A stretch of DNA of 64,000 bases from AC-32 sp963821495 (GTDB lineage: Bacteria; Actinomycetota; Thermoleophilia; Gaiellales; Gaiellaceae): the NCBI GenBank assembly GCA_963821495.1, contig CAWGEA010000003.1:1116001-1180000 (forward strand). The letters run 5' to 3'. Position 1 is the stretch's first letter; each line of letters begins with the position of its first letter. This document shows, piece by piece, positions 25,705 through 33,444 of this stretch. The position numbers and the translations under genes were made by a program. The notes beneath the pieces were generated by a model. It did no database searches, was not told the origin of the DNA, and worked only from the letters and a program-made list of their open reading frames with translations.

Positions 25705-26636
25705 TGACCGAGACATTGAGAGTGGCGCTAGTCGCGGGGGCGACCCGCGGCGCCGGTCGTGCGATCGCAGTCGAGCTTGGCCGTGCGAACTTCTACGTCT
25801 ACGCGACCGGTCGCAGTAGTCGGAAGACCGGGCCCTCAGAGATTGGCAGGCCCGAGACGATCGAGGAGACCGGGGACCTGATCGTGGCGGCGGGAGGCGC
25901 GGGGTCGGGGCTGGTGGTCGATCACGAGGAACCCGCATCGGTTGCCAAGCTCGTCTCCGAGATCGAGGGCGACCATGGGCGGCTCGATGTGCTCGTCAAC
26001 GACATCTTCGGTGGCGACAGGTACATGGAGTGGGACAAGCCGCTCTGGGAGCACGACTGGGCCGGAGGGCTCCGGATGCTGCAGATGGGCGTGCACACGC
26101 ACCTGATCACCTGTCGTGCCGCCATCCCGCTCATGCTGCGAACCGCCGAAGCCCTCGGCACACGCGGCCTCGTCGTGGAGATGACGGACGGCACCTCGCA
26201 GGCGAACGCCGAGTTCAGGCGGAATGTCGGCTTCTACTACGACCTCGTCAAGGCCAACGTCGAGCGGATCGTGAAGGGCCTCAGCGCCGAGCTCAAGGAC
26301 AGTCCTGTGACGGCCGTCGGCGTGACTCCTGGCTGGCTGCGCTCGGAGAAGATGCTGGAGAACTTCGGCGTAACCGAGGCGAACTGGAGGGACGCCTGCC
26401 GCGAGCGTCCCGGCTTCGGGATCTCCGAGTCGCCTACCTATGTGGCCAGAGGCGTTGCTGCACTCGCCAGGGCCGCAGACGCCGAGCGATGGGCAGGAAC
26501 GATCGTCAGCGCTCGCCACCTCGCCGACGCCTACGGCGTCACAGACACCGACGGAAGCCGGCCGGACTGCTGGGGCTATCACGCCACCTACGGGTGGGAG
26601 CCGGAAGACGGCCGCGGCATCGACGAGTTCCGGTAG
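25704..26636 (+). CDS. Short-chain dehydrogenase/reductase
   Basis: 310 aa. The Rossmann motif VAGATRGAGRAIAVEL is at the N-terminus and VNDIFGGDR replaces the usual NNAG. The catalytic pair is in FYYDLVKANV (Tyr and Lys four residues apart). Substrate unknown. The TTG start at 25704 has no strong ribosome site; a TTG at 25716 is an alternative. Last gene of the island, plus strand. Confidence 0.85.
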   Translation: MTETLRVALVAGATRGAGRAIAVELGRANFYVYATGRSSRKTGPSEIGRPETIEETGDLIVAAGGAGSGLVVDHEEPASVAKLVSEIEGDHGRLDVLVNDIFGGDRYMEWDKPLWEHDWAGGLRMLQMGVHTHLITCRAAIPLMLRTAEALGTRGLVVEMTDGTSQANAEFRRNVGFYYDLVKANVERIVKGLSAELKDSPVTAVGVTPGWLRSEKMLENFGVTEANWRDACRERPGFGISESPTYVARGVAALARAADAERWAGTIVSARHLADAYGVTDTDGSRPDCWGYHATYGWEPEDGRGIDEFR

Positions 26637-26721
26637 ATCAGAGCAGAACAACGGCCAGCAGCCCGAAGGGACCTCGCAACGCTGGAGGTCAGGCGAGAGC
26701 AACCGAGGCGTGCAGCCGGCG

Positions 26722-26743
26722 ACCTGAGGAAGCAGCTGGCCCA
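26722..26743 (+). repeat. Degenerate copy of the island repeat (R11, right edge)
   Basis: Only CTGGCCCA is fully kept, but the sequence that follows (ACCGAGGTC) resembles the one after R4 (GCCCAGGTC), and GACCT (26721-26725) pairs with AGGTC (26748-26752). It marks the probable right edge of the island. Confidence 0.35.
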
Positions 26744-26767
26744 ACCGAGGTCAGCTCCCTCGGCGGA

Positions 26768-26784
26768 GGCGGGCTTTGCCCGCC
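26768..26784 (+). terminator. Hairpin after the SDR gene
   Basis: GGCGGGC-TTT-GCCCGCC, a perfect 7-bp stem with a 3-nt loop, 131 bp after the SDR stop. No T-run; may end island transcription. Confidence 0.45.
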
Positions 26785-26878
26785 GGAGGCTCGACTCCGC
26801 GGGACGCGCGTCAACCCGACGAGGGGGCTCACGGAGGAAACCGGGTTTTTCCCGTGGTCCTCCGTCCGGGGGCGGTCC

Positions 26879-26884
26879 TACCAT
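26879..26884 (+). promoter_or_regulatory. -10-like hexamer TACCAT
   Basis: TACCAT ends 6 nt before the ATG of the 66-aa gene, compatible with a leaderless message. Confidence 0.35.
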
Positions 26885-26890
26885 CCCGCC

Positions 26891-27091
26891 ATGGGCCAGA
26901 GACGAGAAGCCGAGGAGCTGCTGCTGATCGAGGAGGCCGACGCCTGGTTCGAGTACCTTGAGGCGACGCGGGGTCAGACGGAACCGCGCTACCGCGAGGT
27001 CGAGCCCTGGGCGTGGGCGCGCCTCAGCCAGCGGCTGCGCGCCGTCCGTACGAAGCGCGCGAAGCTCCGCCCGGCCGCCGAAGCCGCGTAA
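26891..27091 (+). CDS. Small charged protein, 66 aa
   Basis: MGQRREAEELLLIEEADAWF starts a nearly all-helical, Glu/Arg-rich chain with several Trp (EPWAWARLSQRLRAVRTKR). It has the codon pattern of a real gene and sits between the island and rng on the same strand. No family recognised. Confidence 0.6.
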   Translation: MGQRREAEELLLIEEADAWFEYLEATRGQTEPRYREVEPWAWARLSQRLRAVRTKRAKLRPAAEAA

Positions 27092-27217
27092 CGGCGACGA
27101 CGCACCGCGCTGCTAGCCTGTGCTGACGGCTATGCCGACAGGTTTGACCACATTGCAGCGCGCGCTCCGCCCGATTCAGGGTCAGCGAAGCGCGCGCGCC
27201 ACTAAAGGAGATTCCAC

Positions 27218-29809
27218 TTGCTTCGATGGTTCAGGCGGCAGAAGCCGTCTACTGATGAGCGCGCCCACACCGAGGACGCGCCACCCGCACCTACCGAGAC
27301 CGTAGTAACCCCCGAGCCCGCCGCCGAGGCGGGCACAACCGATCCTGCAAAGAAGAAGCGCCGCCGCGGCAGCCGCGGAGGGCGCGGCAGGAAGCGCACC
27401 GGCACGGGTACCGGCGCCGCCGCACAGAAGGCGGAGACCGAGAAGACCAAGCCGGAGCCGAAGAAAGAAGAGTCGCGCCCAGAGCGCCGCTCCTCGCAGC
27501 GCAAGCAGCGGGCCACGCGCCGGCGCACGCCGCCCCGCCGTCCGCCGCTCCCGCCCGCCAAGCGCGAGCTGCTGATCTCGGTCGACGTCAGCGAGCAGCG
27601 CGTCGCCGTGCTCGAGGACGACAAGGTCGCCGAGGCCTACCTCGAGCGCCCGGAGCGCCGCTCGATCGCCGGCAACATCTACAAGGGCTCGGTCGACAAC
27701 GTCCTCCCGGGGATGGAGGCGGCGTTCATCGAGATCGGTCTCGAGAAGAACGGCTTCCTCTACGTCGACGAGGTGATCGCGCCGGAGCTCGAAGGCCGCT
27801 CGCACGGCCGCAAGATCCAGGACCTGCTCAGCCGCGGCCAGGAGGTGCTCGTCCAGGCGGTCAAGGATCCGATGAAGTCGAAGGGCGCGCGGCTGACCAC
27901 GGAGATCTCGCTGCCGGGCCGCTTCGTCGTCTTCGTCCCGCACGGCGAGGGTCTCGGCGTCTCGCGCCGGCTCGAGGACGACGAGCGCACACGCCTGCGC
28001 GACATCCTCAAGCGGCTCGACGTGAAGAAGGGCGGCGTGATCATCCGCACGGCCGCCGAGGGCGCCTCGGCCGACGACATCGAGCGCGACCTCGTCTTCC
28101 TGCAGCGGCTCTGGAAGACGATCGAGGCGCGTGCCAAGAGCGCGAAGTCGCCGTCGCTCGTCTACCAGGAGGCCGAGCTGCCGCTGCGCGTGATCCGCGA
28201 CCTCTTCACCGAGGACTTCGAGCGCGCGCTCGTCGACCACGAGCGCACCTACAAGCGCGTCGTCGGCTACCTGAAGAAGACCTCGCCGCACATGGCCGAC
28301 CGCGTCGTCCGCTACCGCGAGAAGACGCCGCTGATGGAGAGCTCGGGCGTCGAAGCCGAGATCCGCTCGACGCTCTCGCGCCGGGTCGACCTGCCTTCGG
28401 GCGGCTACCTCGTGTTCGACTACGCCGAGGCGTTCACCGTCATCGACGTGAACACGGGCCGCTTCGTCGGCTCGCGCGGCAAGTCGGCCGGCGGCCGGCT
28501 CGAGGACACGATCACGAAGAACAACCTCGAGGCGGTCAAGGAGGTCGTGCGCCAGCTGCGGCTGCGCGACATCGGCGGGATCATCGTCATCGACTTCATC
28601 GACATGGCGAACCCGAAGAACCGGGCGACCGTCGAGGAGGCGCTGAAGACCGAGCTGGAGCGCGACCGGACGAAGACCTACGTGGTCGAGATCTCGCCGC
28701 TCGGCCTCGTCGAGATGACGCGGCAGAACGTGACCGACGGGCCGCGGGAGATCCTCACGCGCAAGTGCACCGTCTGCGGTGGCGATGGCGTCGTCCTCTC
28801 GGAGGCCTCGGCCGCGGTCGACGCCGAACGGCGCCTGCGCACGCTCGCGGCCACTGCGCCACGCACGAAGGCGTTCAAGGTCGAGCTCGAGGCGAAGGTG
28901 GCCTCGACCCTGATCGGCCCCGGGGCCTCGCGCCTGCTGGCGATCGAGGACGACACGAAGCGCCGTTTCCTGCTCGTCGCGCGCGACGACGTGCCCGTCG
29001 ACCACTTCGAGGTGCTCGGCAAGGGCACGCTCGAGAGCCTCGTCGAAGAAGGCCCCCTGGCGGAGGGCAAGACGATCGAGCTCAAGCTCGGCGAGGTCGG
29101 GCGCTACGACGTCCACGCGGGCGTCGGCAAGGTCGACGGCGTCGCGGTGTGCGTCGGGCACGCGTCCGGGCTCGTAGGCAAGAAGGCGAAGGTGCGGATC
29201 GAGCGCGTGCTCGACGGCACCGCCTACGCGAGCATCGTGGGCGGCAAGAAGGCCCCGGAGGAGCCGATCACCGCCGAGAGCGCGGCCGAGAAGCCGACCC
29301 GCAAGCCGCCGGCGAAGAAGCACGAGCCCGAGGCCGAAGCGGTCGCCGAGCCCGAAGAGCCCGAAGAGGCCGAGGAGCCCGTAGAGGCCGAGGAGCCCGA
29401 AGAGGCCGAGGAGCCCGAAGAGGCCGAGGCGGTGGCCGGGGAAGCCGAGCCGCAGGCCGACCAGCCGCCCAAGAAGAAGACGCGCCGCGGCTCCCGTGGC
29501 GGCAGGCGCCGCAAGAAGAAGCCCGCGGCTGCGGGTGCGAACGGCGGCCGCCCGGCCGACGAGTCCGGTGCAGGTGCCGAAGCCGACGGCGAGGGGCCGA
29601 AGATCCACCTGCCCGATCCCACGCTTGGCCGCGAGGAGGAGCCGGAGCCGAAGCCGAAGGCCGAAGCCCCCGCGGAAAACGGCGCCGAGGCGGAGAGCGA
29701 GCAGCCGAAGCCGAAGAAGAAGACCCGGCGGGGCTCCCGCGGCGGTCGCAACCGCAGGCGACGCTCCGGGTCCGGCACGGCGGCGGCCGAGTCAGCGCCG
29801 GGCGAGTAA
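27218..29809 (+). CDS. rng: Ribonuclease E/G family endoribonuclease
   Basis: 863 aa. The catalytic part (about 115-500) has an S1-like RNA-binding region (YKGSVDNVLPGMEAAFIEIG), the DNase-like active site with two Asp (FTVIDVNTGRF and GGIIVIDFIDM), and the zinc-link CTVCGGDG. A TRAM-like beta domain follows. Both ends are long and disordered, with three copies of KKKxRRGSRGGR (about residues 45-56, 760 and 845) and Glu/Pro repeats (EEPEEAEEP). The TTG start at 27218 has AAAGGAG at 27204-27210. Processes rRNA and mRNA; the basic arms probably bind RNA or partners. The stop overlaps the next minus-strand gene by 18 bp. Confidence 0.95.
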   Translation: MLRWFRRQKPSTDERAHTEDAPPAPTETVVTPEPAAEAGTTDPAKKKRRRGSRGGRGRKRTGTGTGAAAQKAETEKTKPEPKKEESRPERRSSQRKQRATRRRTPPRRPPLPPAKRELLISVDVSEQRVAVLEDDKVAEAYLERPERRSIAGNIYKGSVDNVLPGMEAAFIEIGLEKNGFLYVDEVIAPELEGRSHGRKIQDLLSRGQEVLVQAVKDPMKSKGARLTTEISLPGRFVVFVPHGEGLGVSRRLEDDERTRLRDILKRLDVKKGGVIIRTAAEGASADDIERDLVFLQRLWKTIEARAKSAKSPSLVYQEAELPLRVIRDLFTEDFERALVDHERTYKRVVGYLKKTSPHMADRVVRYREKTPLMESSGVEAEIRSTLSRRVDLPSGGYLVFDYAEAFTVIDVNTGRFVGSRGKSAGGRLEDTITKNNLEAVKEVVRQLRLRDIGGIIVIDFIDMANPKNRATVEEALKTELERDRTKTYVVEISPLGLVEMTRQNVTDGPREILTRKCTVCGGDGVVLSEASAAVDAERRLRTLAATAPRTKAFKVELEAKVASTLIGPGASRLLAIEDDTKRRFLLVARDDVPVDHFEVLGKGTLESLVEEGPLAEGKTIELKLGEVGRYDVHAGVGKVDGVAVCVGHASGLVGKKAKVRIERVLDGTAYASIVGGKKAPEEPITAESAAEKPTRKPPAKKHEPEAEAVAEPEEPEEAEEPVEAEEPEEAEEPEEAEAVAGEAEPQADQPPKKKTRRGSRGGRRRKKKPAAAGANGGRPADESGAGAEADGEGPKIHLPDPTLGREEEPEPKPKAEAPAENGAEAESEQPKPKKKTRRGSRGGRNRRRRSGSGTAAAESAPGE

Positions 29810-30715
29810 CGGCCGCGGGCGCAGGAACGCGACGTAGACGATCGCCGCACAGGCGATCATCGTCGCCCAGGCGAGCGAGGGCGACGGTTCCAGGACGTCC
29901 GGGATCTGCCAGTCCGTCCAGCCGCGCTTGACGACCTGCTCGACCCACTCGTCCTGGGCCTCGTTCGTCAGCCCGTAGACGACCATCAGCGCGAGATACG
30001 CGGCCGTGAGCGGCCGCAGGCCGCGGCTCCGGATCCCACCGAGCAGGCGCGAGAGCAGGAGCGCCGTCACGGTCAGGAGGAACCCGTCGAGGCCGTGATG
30101 GTGGCCGTGGTGCACCGCGGCGTGGATGTAGCCCCCGCCCGGCTCGGCCCGCAGCCGGCCGGTCTGGAAGATCCATCCGAGCACGGGCACGCCGTCGAGG
30201 AAGAACCCGAGCTCGGCGGCGATGTAGGGCGCTGCGAAGAAGAGCGACACGAGCCCGACGCCGAGGCGGGCGACGTCCCCGGCGACTCGTGTTCGGACGG
30301 CCTCGGGCCGTCCTCCGAGGCTCGCCCAGACGGTCAGCGCGACCGCGAGGCACACGCCGATGACCGCGGGCGAGTTGCTCCACTTGGGATCGAGGTCGCC
30401 TGGCGTCTGCACCCCGGGGATCGCCACGGTCGCGCAGAGGACGAGCGAGAGGTACGCGAGCAGCCTCGCGCGCCGGTCGTCCAGCCGGTCGGCGACGATC
30501 GACAGGACGGCGATCGCCGCCAGGGCCGGCGAGAAGCTGAGGAACACGAAGGCGCGGCTCGCCCCGCCCGCAAGCCCGCTGTGGCTGACCTTCCAGAGCT
30601 CCTGCGGCGGGAAGCGCCAGTAGGTCTCGAAGACGGCGATCGTTGCGAGGCCGAAGAGGATCCAGACGGCGTAGATCTCGCCGAGAGCCGTGTTTTGCCG
30701 ACGAAGGCGGGTCAC
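29792..30715 (-). CDS. Polytopic membrane protein of unknown function
   Basis: 307 aa with about eight hydrophobic helices. A histidine-rich loop (AAVHHGHHHG) lies near the middle and could bind metal. It begins YAVWILFGLATIAVFETYWR after a short basic N-terminus. The start is GTG 30715, divergent from rplU with 45 bp between; the 3' end overlaps rng by 18 bp tail to tail. No family recognised. Confidence 0.7.
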   Translation of the reverse strand: MTRLRRQNTALGEIYAVWILFGLATIAVFETYWRFPPQELWKVSHSGLAGGASRAFVFLSFSPALAAIAVLSIVADRLDDRRARLLAYLSLVLCATVAIPGVQTPGDLDPKWSNSPAVIGVCLAVALTVWASLGGRPEAVRTRVAGDVARLGVGLVSLFFAAPYIAAELGFFLDGVPVLGWIFQTGRLRAEPGGGYIHAAVHHGHHHGLDGFLLTVTALLLSRLLGGIRSRGLRPLTAAYLALMVVYGLTNEAQDEWVEQVVKRGWTDWQIPDVLEPSPSLAWATMIACAAIVYVAFLRPRPLLARR

Positions 30716-30750
30716 GGCTACACTTCCCTCCTCGCGGGCGAACGCCCGCG
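30695..30750 (+). promoter_or_regulatory. rplU promoter and leader hairpin
   Basis: TTGCCG (30695-30700) and TACACT (30719-30724), 18 bp apart, form a plausible promoter. The 5' leader then has a perfect hairpin CGCGGGCG-AA-CGCCCGCG (30733-30750), ending 10 nt before the ATG. Such a leader could mediate feedback by L21, as r-protein leaders do elsewhere; this is inference. Confidence 0.5.
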
Positions 30751-30760
30751 TTTCGGTGCA

Positions 30761-31327
30761 ATGGCCTACGCGATCATCTCACTCGGCGGGAAGCAGTACC
30801 GCGTGCAGGAAGGCGAGCGCCTGCTCGTCGACCGTGTTCCGACGGAGGAGGGCAAGACCTTCCATCCGGACGTGCTCATGCTGGGGGGCGACGGGAAGTT
30901 CGAGCTCGCACCGAAGACGCAGGTGACGGCCCGCGTCGTCGGCTCCGCGCTCGGCGACAAGATCACGATCGGCAAGTACCGGCCCAAGTCCGGCTACCGC
31001 CGCAAGACCGGCTTCCGCGCCAAGCTCTCGCAGATCGAGATCGAGTCGATCGGCGGTGCGGCCAAGCGGAGCGCGTCGGCGAAGAAGGAAGCTCCCGCGA
31101 ACCAGGAAGCTCCCGCGAACCAGGAAGCTCCCGCGAAGCAGGAGGCGGAGACGGCCCCGGAGAAGCTGCCGCGCGGCTACGCGGACATGACCATCGCGGA
31201 CATCAACGAGAAGGTCGGTCGCTGGTCGGACGAGCAGGTCGAGGCGGCGCTGGAGTACGAGCGCGCACACGCCAAGCGCAAGGGCGCGCTCGCAGCGCTC
31301 GAGGCGAAGCAGGAGAAGGGAAGCTAG
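30761..31327 (+). CDS. rplU: 50S ribosomal protein L21 with C-terminal extension
   Basis: 188 aa; the L21 core is the first ~103 residues (MAYAIISLGGKQYRVQEGER through the basic GYRRKTGFRAKLSQIEI). The rest is an Ala/Glu/Pro linker built of three 18-bp repeats (EAPANQ, EAPANQ, EAPAKQ) and a helical domain (YADMTIADINEKVGRW, then EQVEAALEYERAHAKRKG). The extension is not part of standard L21, and the helical part may add a ribosome- or membrane-binding surface. rpmA starts at the next base after the stop. Confidence 0.95.
   Translation: MAYAIISLGGKQYRVQEGERLLVDRVPTEEGKTFHPDVLMLGGDGKFELAPKTQVTARVVGSALGDKITIGKYRPKSGYRRKTGFRAKLSQIEIESIGGAAKRSASAKKEAPANQEAPANQEAPAKQEAETAPEKLPRGYADMTIADINEKVGRWSDEQVEAALEYERAHAKRKGALAALEAKQEKGS
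31088..31141 (+). repeat. Three 18-bp tandem repeats inside rplU
   Basis: GAAGCTCCCGCGAACCAG, twice exact and a third time with one change (AAGCAG), in frame in the linker of L21. Confidence 0.9.
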
Positions 31328-31582
31328 ATGGCTCACAAGAAGGGACTCGGCTCGTCGCGGAACGGGCGCGACTCGAACCCGAAGATGCTCGGCGTGAAGG
31401 TGTTCGACGGCCAGGGTGTCAGCGCGGGGACGATCATCGTGCGCCAGCGCGGCACGCGCTTCCGCCCGGGCCCGGGCGCGGGCATCGGCCGCGACGACAC
31501 GATCTTCGCGAAGCGCGACGGCACCGTCTCGTTCCGGACGACCGGCGAGCGGCGCTTCATCTCCGTGGTCGATGAGACCTAG
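31328..31582 (+). CDS. rpmA: 50S ribosomal protein L27
   Basis: 84 aa: MAHKKGLGSSRNGRDSNPK is the universal N-terminus that reaches into the peptidyl transferase centre, followed by GTIIVRQRGTRFRPGPGAGIG. There is no N-terminal extension of the kind cleaved in Firmicutes. ATG 31328 abuts the rplU stop. A partial copy of its 3' end lies downstream. Confidence 0.97.
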   Translation: MAHKKGLGSSRNGRDSNPKMLGVKVFDGQGVSAGTIIVRQRGTRFRPGPGAGIGRDDTIFAKRDGTVSFRTTGERRFISVVDET

Positions 31583-31628
31583 AAGCGGGTTGAACGGTCG
31601 CCCGGCAAGGCCGGCCGACCTCCTTGAC

Positions 31629-31646
31629 GGCATCGCAAGCGATGCC
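31629..31646. repeat. REP-like hairpin, copy 2
   Basis: GGCATCG-CAAG-CGATGCC, a perfect 7-bp stem, between rpmA and obgE; matches the hairpin at 9454-9471 in its stem. Confidence 0.5.
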
Positions 31647-31649
31647 CTG

Positions 31650-31682
31650 GGCGAGCGCCGCTTCAGCTCCGTCACGGAGTAG
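31650..31682 (+). repeat. Partial duplicate of the rpmA 3' end
   Basis: The sequence encodes GERRFSSVTE and a stop, beside GERRFISVVDET and a stop at the true L27 end (31544-31582). The DNA matches too (GGCGAGCG, CGCTTCA, CTCCGT). The REP-like hairpin lies immediately before this copy, so the spacer may have arisen by insertion or duplication. Confidence 0.6.
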
Positions 31683-31686
31683 CCGC

Positions 31687-32874
31687 ATGTTCCACGACCG
31701 GGCGCGCATTCGCGTCCAGGCCGGCCGGGGCGGCGACGGGGCGCTCAGCTTCCGGCGCGAGAAGCACGTACCCAAGGGCGGCCCGGACGGCGGCGACGGC
31801 GGCCCGGGCGGCGACGTCGCGCTCGTGGCCGACGCCGACCTGCGCGACCTGTCGTCTTTCCGCGCCCGGCAGTGGTTCAGCGCCGGCAAGGGCGGCGCGG
31901 GCGGCGGCAGCGGCCGGCACGGCGCCTCGGGCGAGCCGGTCGAGCTGCGCGTGCCCGTCGGGACGCAGGTTCTCGACGAGGAGGATCAGCTCGTCGCCGA
32001 CCTCGCCGCGCCCGGAGCGCGCGTCGTCCTCGCGCGCGGAGGCGAGGGCGGCCGCGGCAATCGACGCTTCGCGACGCCGACGCGCCAGACGCCGCGCTTT
32101 GCCGAGACGGGCCTTCCGGGGGAGGGGGCCGACTACGAGCTGCGGCTGAAGCTGCTCGCCGACGCGGCGCTCGTGGGATTGCCGAACGCCGGCAAGTCGT
32201 CGTTGCTTGCGCGGATCTCGAACGCGCGGCCCAAGGTCGCCGACTACCCGTTCACGACCCTGCAGCCCGTGCTCGGCACCGTCGACTCCGACGAGCGTCA
32301 GCTGGTGGTCGCCGACGTGCCGGGCCTGATCGAGGGCGCGAGCGAGGGCGTCGGGCTCGGGCACGAGTTCCTGGCACACCTCGAGCGCGCGCGGCTGCTC
32401 GTCCACGTGATCGACGCGGCTGCCGGCGACCCCGCGGCTGCCTTCGCGCAGATCGACAACGAGCTGGCCGAGTACGGCGCGGGCCTCGACGAGCGCCCGC
32501 AGGTCGTCGTGCTGAACAAGCTCGACCTGCTTGCCGAGCCACCGACCTTCGAGACCGACGACCCGAGAGTCCGGCGGCTGTTTCCGCTCTCGGCCGCGAC
32601 CGGCGAGGGCGTCGAGCGCTTTCGCCGGTCGCTGTTCGAGCTCTGCCCTCCCGCCGAGGCGCCTGTCGCAGAGGAGGAGGGCCTGCCGCGCTTCCTCGTC
32701 TACCGCCCGAAGCCCGACCAGCGCCGCCGCTTCCGGATCTTCCGCACCGACCGCGGCTTCCGCGTCATGGGCAAGCCCGGCTCCGAGGAGGAGCTCGAGC
32801 AGGCGCTGCGCGACGCGGGCGCGAAGAGCGGCGACGAGGTGCAGGTGGAAGGCGAGGTGCTCGAGTTCCAGTGA
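31687..32874 (+). CDS. obgE: GTPase ObgE/CgtA
   Basis: 395 aa. The glycine-rich Obg fold (GRGGDGALSFRREKHVPKGG, GGDGGPGGDV) is followed by the G domain with G1 GLPNAGKSS, DVPGLIEGA (G3) and NKLD (G4), and a C-terminal OCT domain (RFRIFRTDRGFRVMGKPG). Links 50S assembly, growth and stress. ATG 31687 gives the family start MFHDRARIRV. The stop overlaps nadD by 4 bp. Confidence 0.96.
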   Translation: MFHDRARIRVQAGRGGDGALSFRREKHVPKGGPDGGDGGPGGDVALVADADLRDLSSFRARQWFSAGKGGAGGGSGRHGASGEPVELRVPVGTQVLDEEDQLVADLAAPGARVVLARGGEGGRGNRRFATPTRQTPRFAETGLPGEGADYELRLKLLADAALVGLPNAGKSSLLARISNARPKVADYPFTTLQPVLGTVDSDERQLVVADVPGLIEGASEGVGLGHEFLAHLERARLLVHVIDAAAGDPAAAFAQIDNELAEYGAGLDERPQVVVLNKLDLLAEPPTFETDDPRVRRLFPLSAATGEGVERFRRSLFELCPPAEAPVAEEEGLPRFLVYRPKPDQRRRFRIFRTDRGFRVMGKPGSEEELEQALRDAGAKSGDEVQVEGEVLEFQ

Positions 32875-33437
32875 CCGGCCTCCTCGGTGGCACCTTCGAT
32901 CCGCCGCAGGTCGGCCACGTCGCGCTGGCCCTCGCCGCTCGCGAACGGTTGCCGATCGACCGGCTCGTCGTCCTGGTTGCGGCTGGGCCCGGGCACCGCC
33001 AGGTCGTCGCGGACGCGAAGACGCGGCTGCGCCTGGCGCGGCTCGCGTTCGAGGGAATCGCGGACGAGATCGTGCTCGACGACAGCGCCTTCACCGTCGA
33101 CGCCGTGCGCGATGGTCGCTTTGGCGAGGCGATCTTCGTCGTCGGCGCCGACGAGGGTGCCGCGTTCCCGAGCTGGAGGGAGCCCGAGGAAGTGCTGCGC
33201 TGGGTCCGGCTGGCCGTCGGCACCCGCTCCGGCCATCCATCGCCGGACCTCGAGCGCTACGGCGACCGCGTGCTCTCGTTCGAACTGCCGTCGCCGCCGG
33301 TCTCGTCCACCGAGGTTCGCGAGCTTCTCGCGCGGGGGAAGCCGGTCGACGGCCTCGTGCCTCCCGCGGTGGCGGACGCGATCGAGGAGATCGGCCTCTA
33401 CCGCGGCTACACTGGCGGCGAACGCGAGAGGACTTGA
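32871..33437 (+). CDS. nadD: Nicotinate-nucleotide adenylyltransferase
   Basis: Makes deamido-NAD from nicotinate mononucleotide and ATP. 188 aa from GTG 32871 (GTGA overlap with obgE). LLGGTFDPPQVGHVALA is the nucleotidyltransferase motif, but the first His of the usual HxGH is Gln here (QVGH). The second signature is PVSSTEVRELL. Position between obgE and rsfS is the classic nadD location. Whether the Gln changes activity is unknown. Confidence 0.88.
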   Translation: MTGLLGGTFDPPQVGHVALALAARERLPIDRLVVLVAAGPGHRQVVADAKTRLRLARLAFEGIADEIVLDDSAFTVDAVRDGRFGEAIFVVGADEGAAFPSWREPEEVLRWVRLAVGTRSGHPSPDLERYGDRVLSFELPSPPVSSTEVRELLARGKPVDGLVPPAVADAIEEIGLYRGYTGGERERT

Positions 33438-33444
33438 AAAGACC

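Noticed and set aside
17609..26743. Classical integron with attC sites
   Set aside because: No GTTRRRY/RYYYAAC pair with the expected spacing was found around the repeats and no integrase gene is visible; only the layout is integron-like.
26030..26890. Long plus-strand frame across the SDR gene into the 66-aa gene
   Set aside because: It is out of frame with the SDR and has no domain; only the last part from ATG 26891 looks coding.
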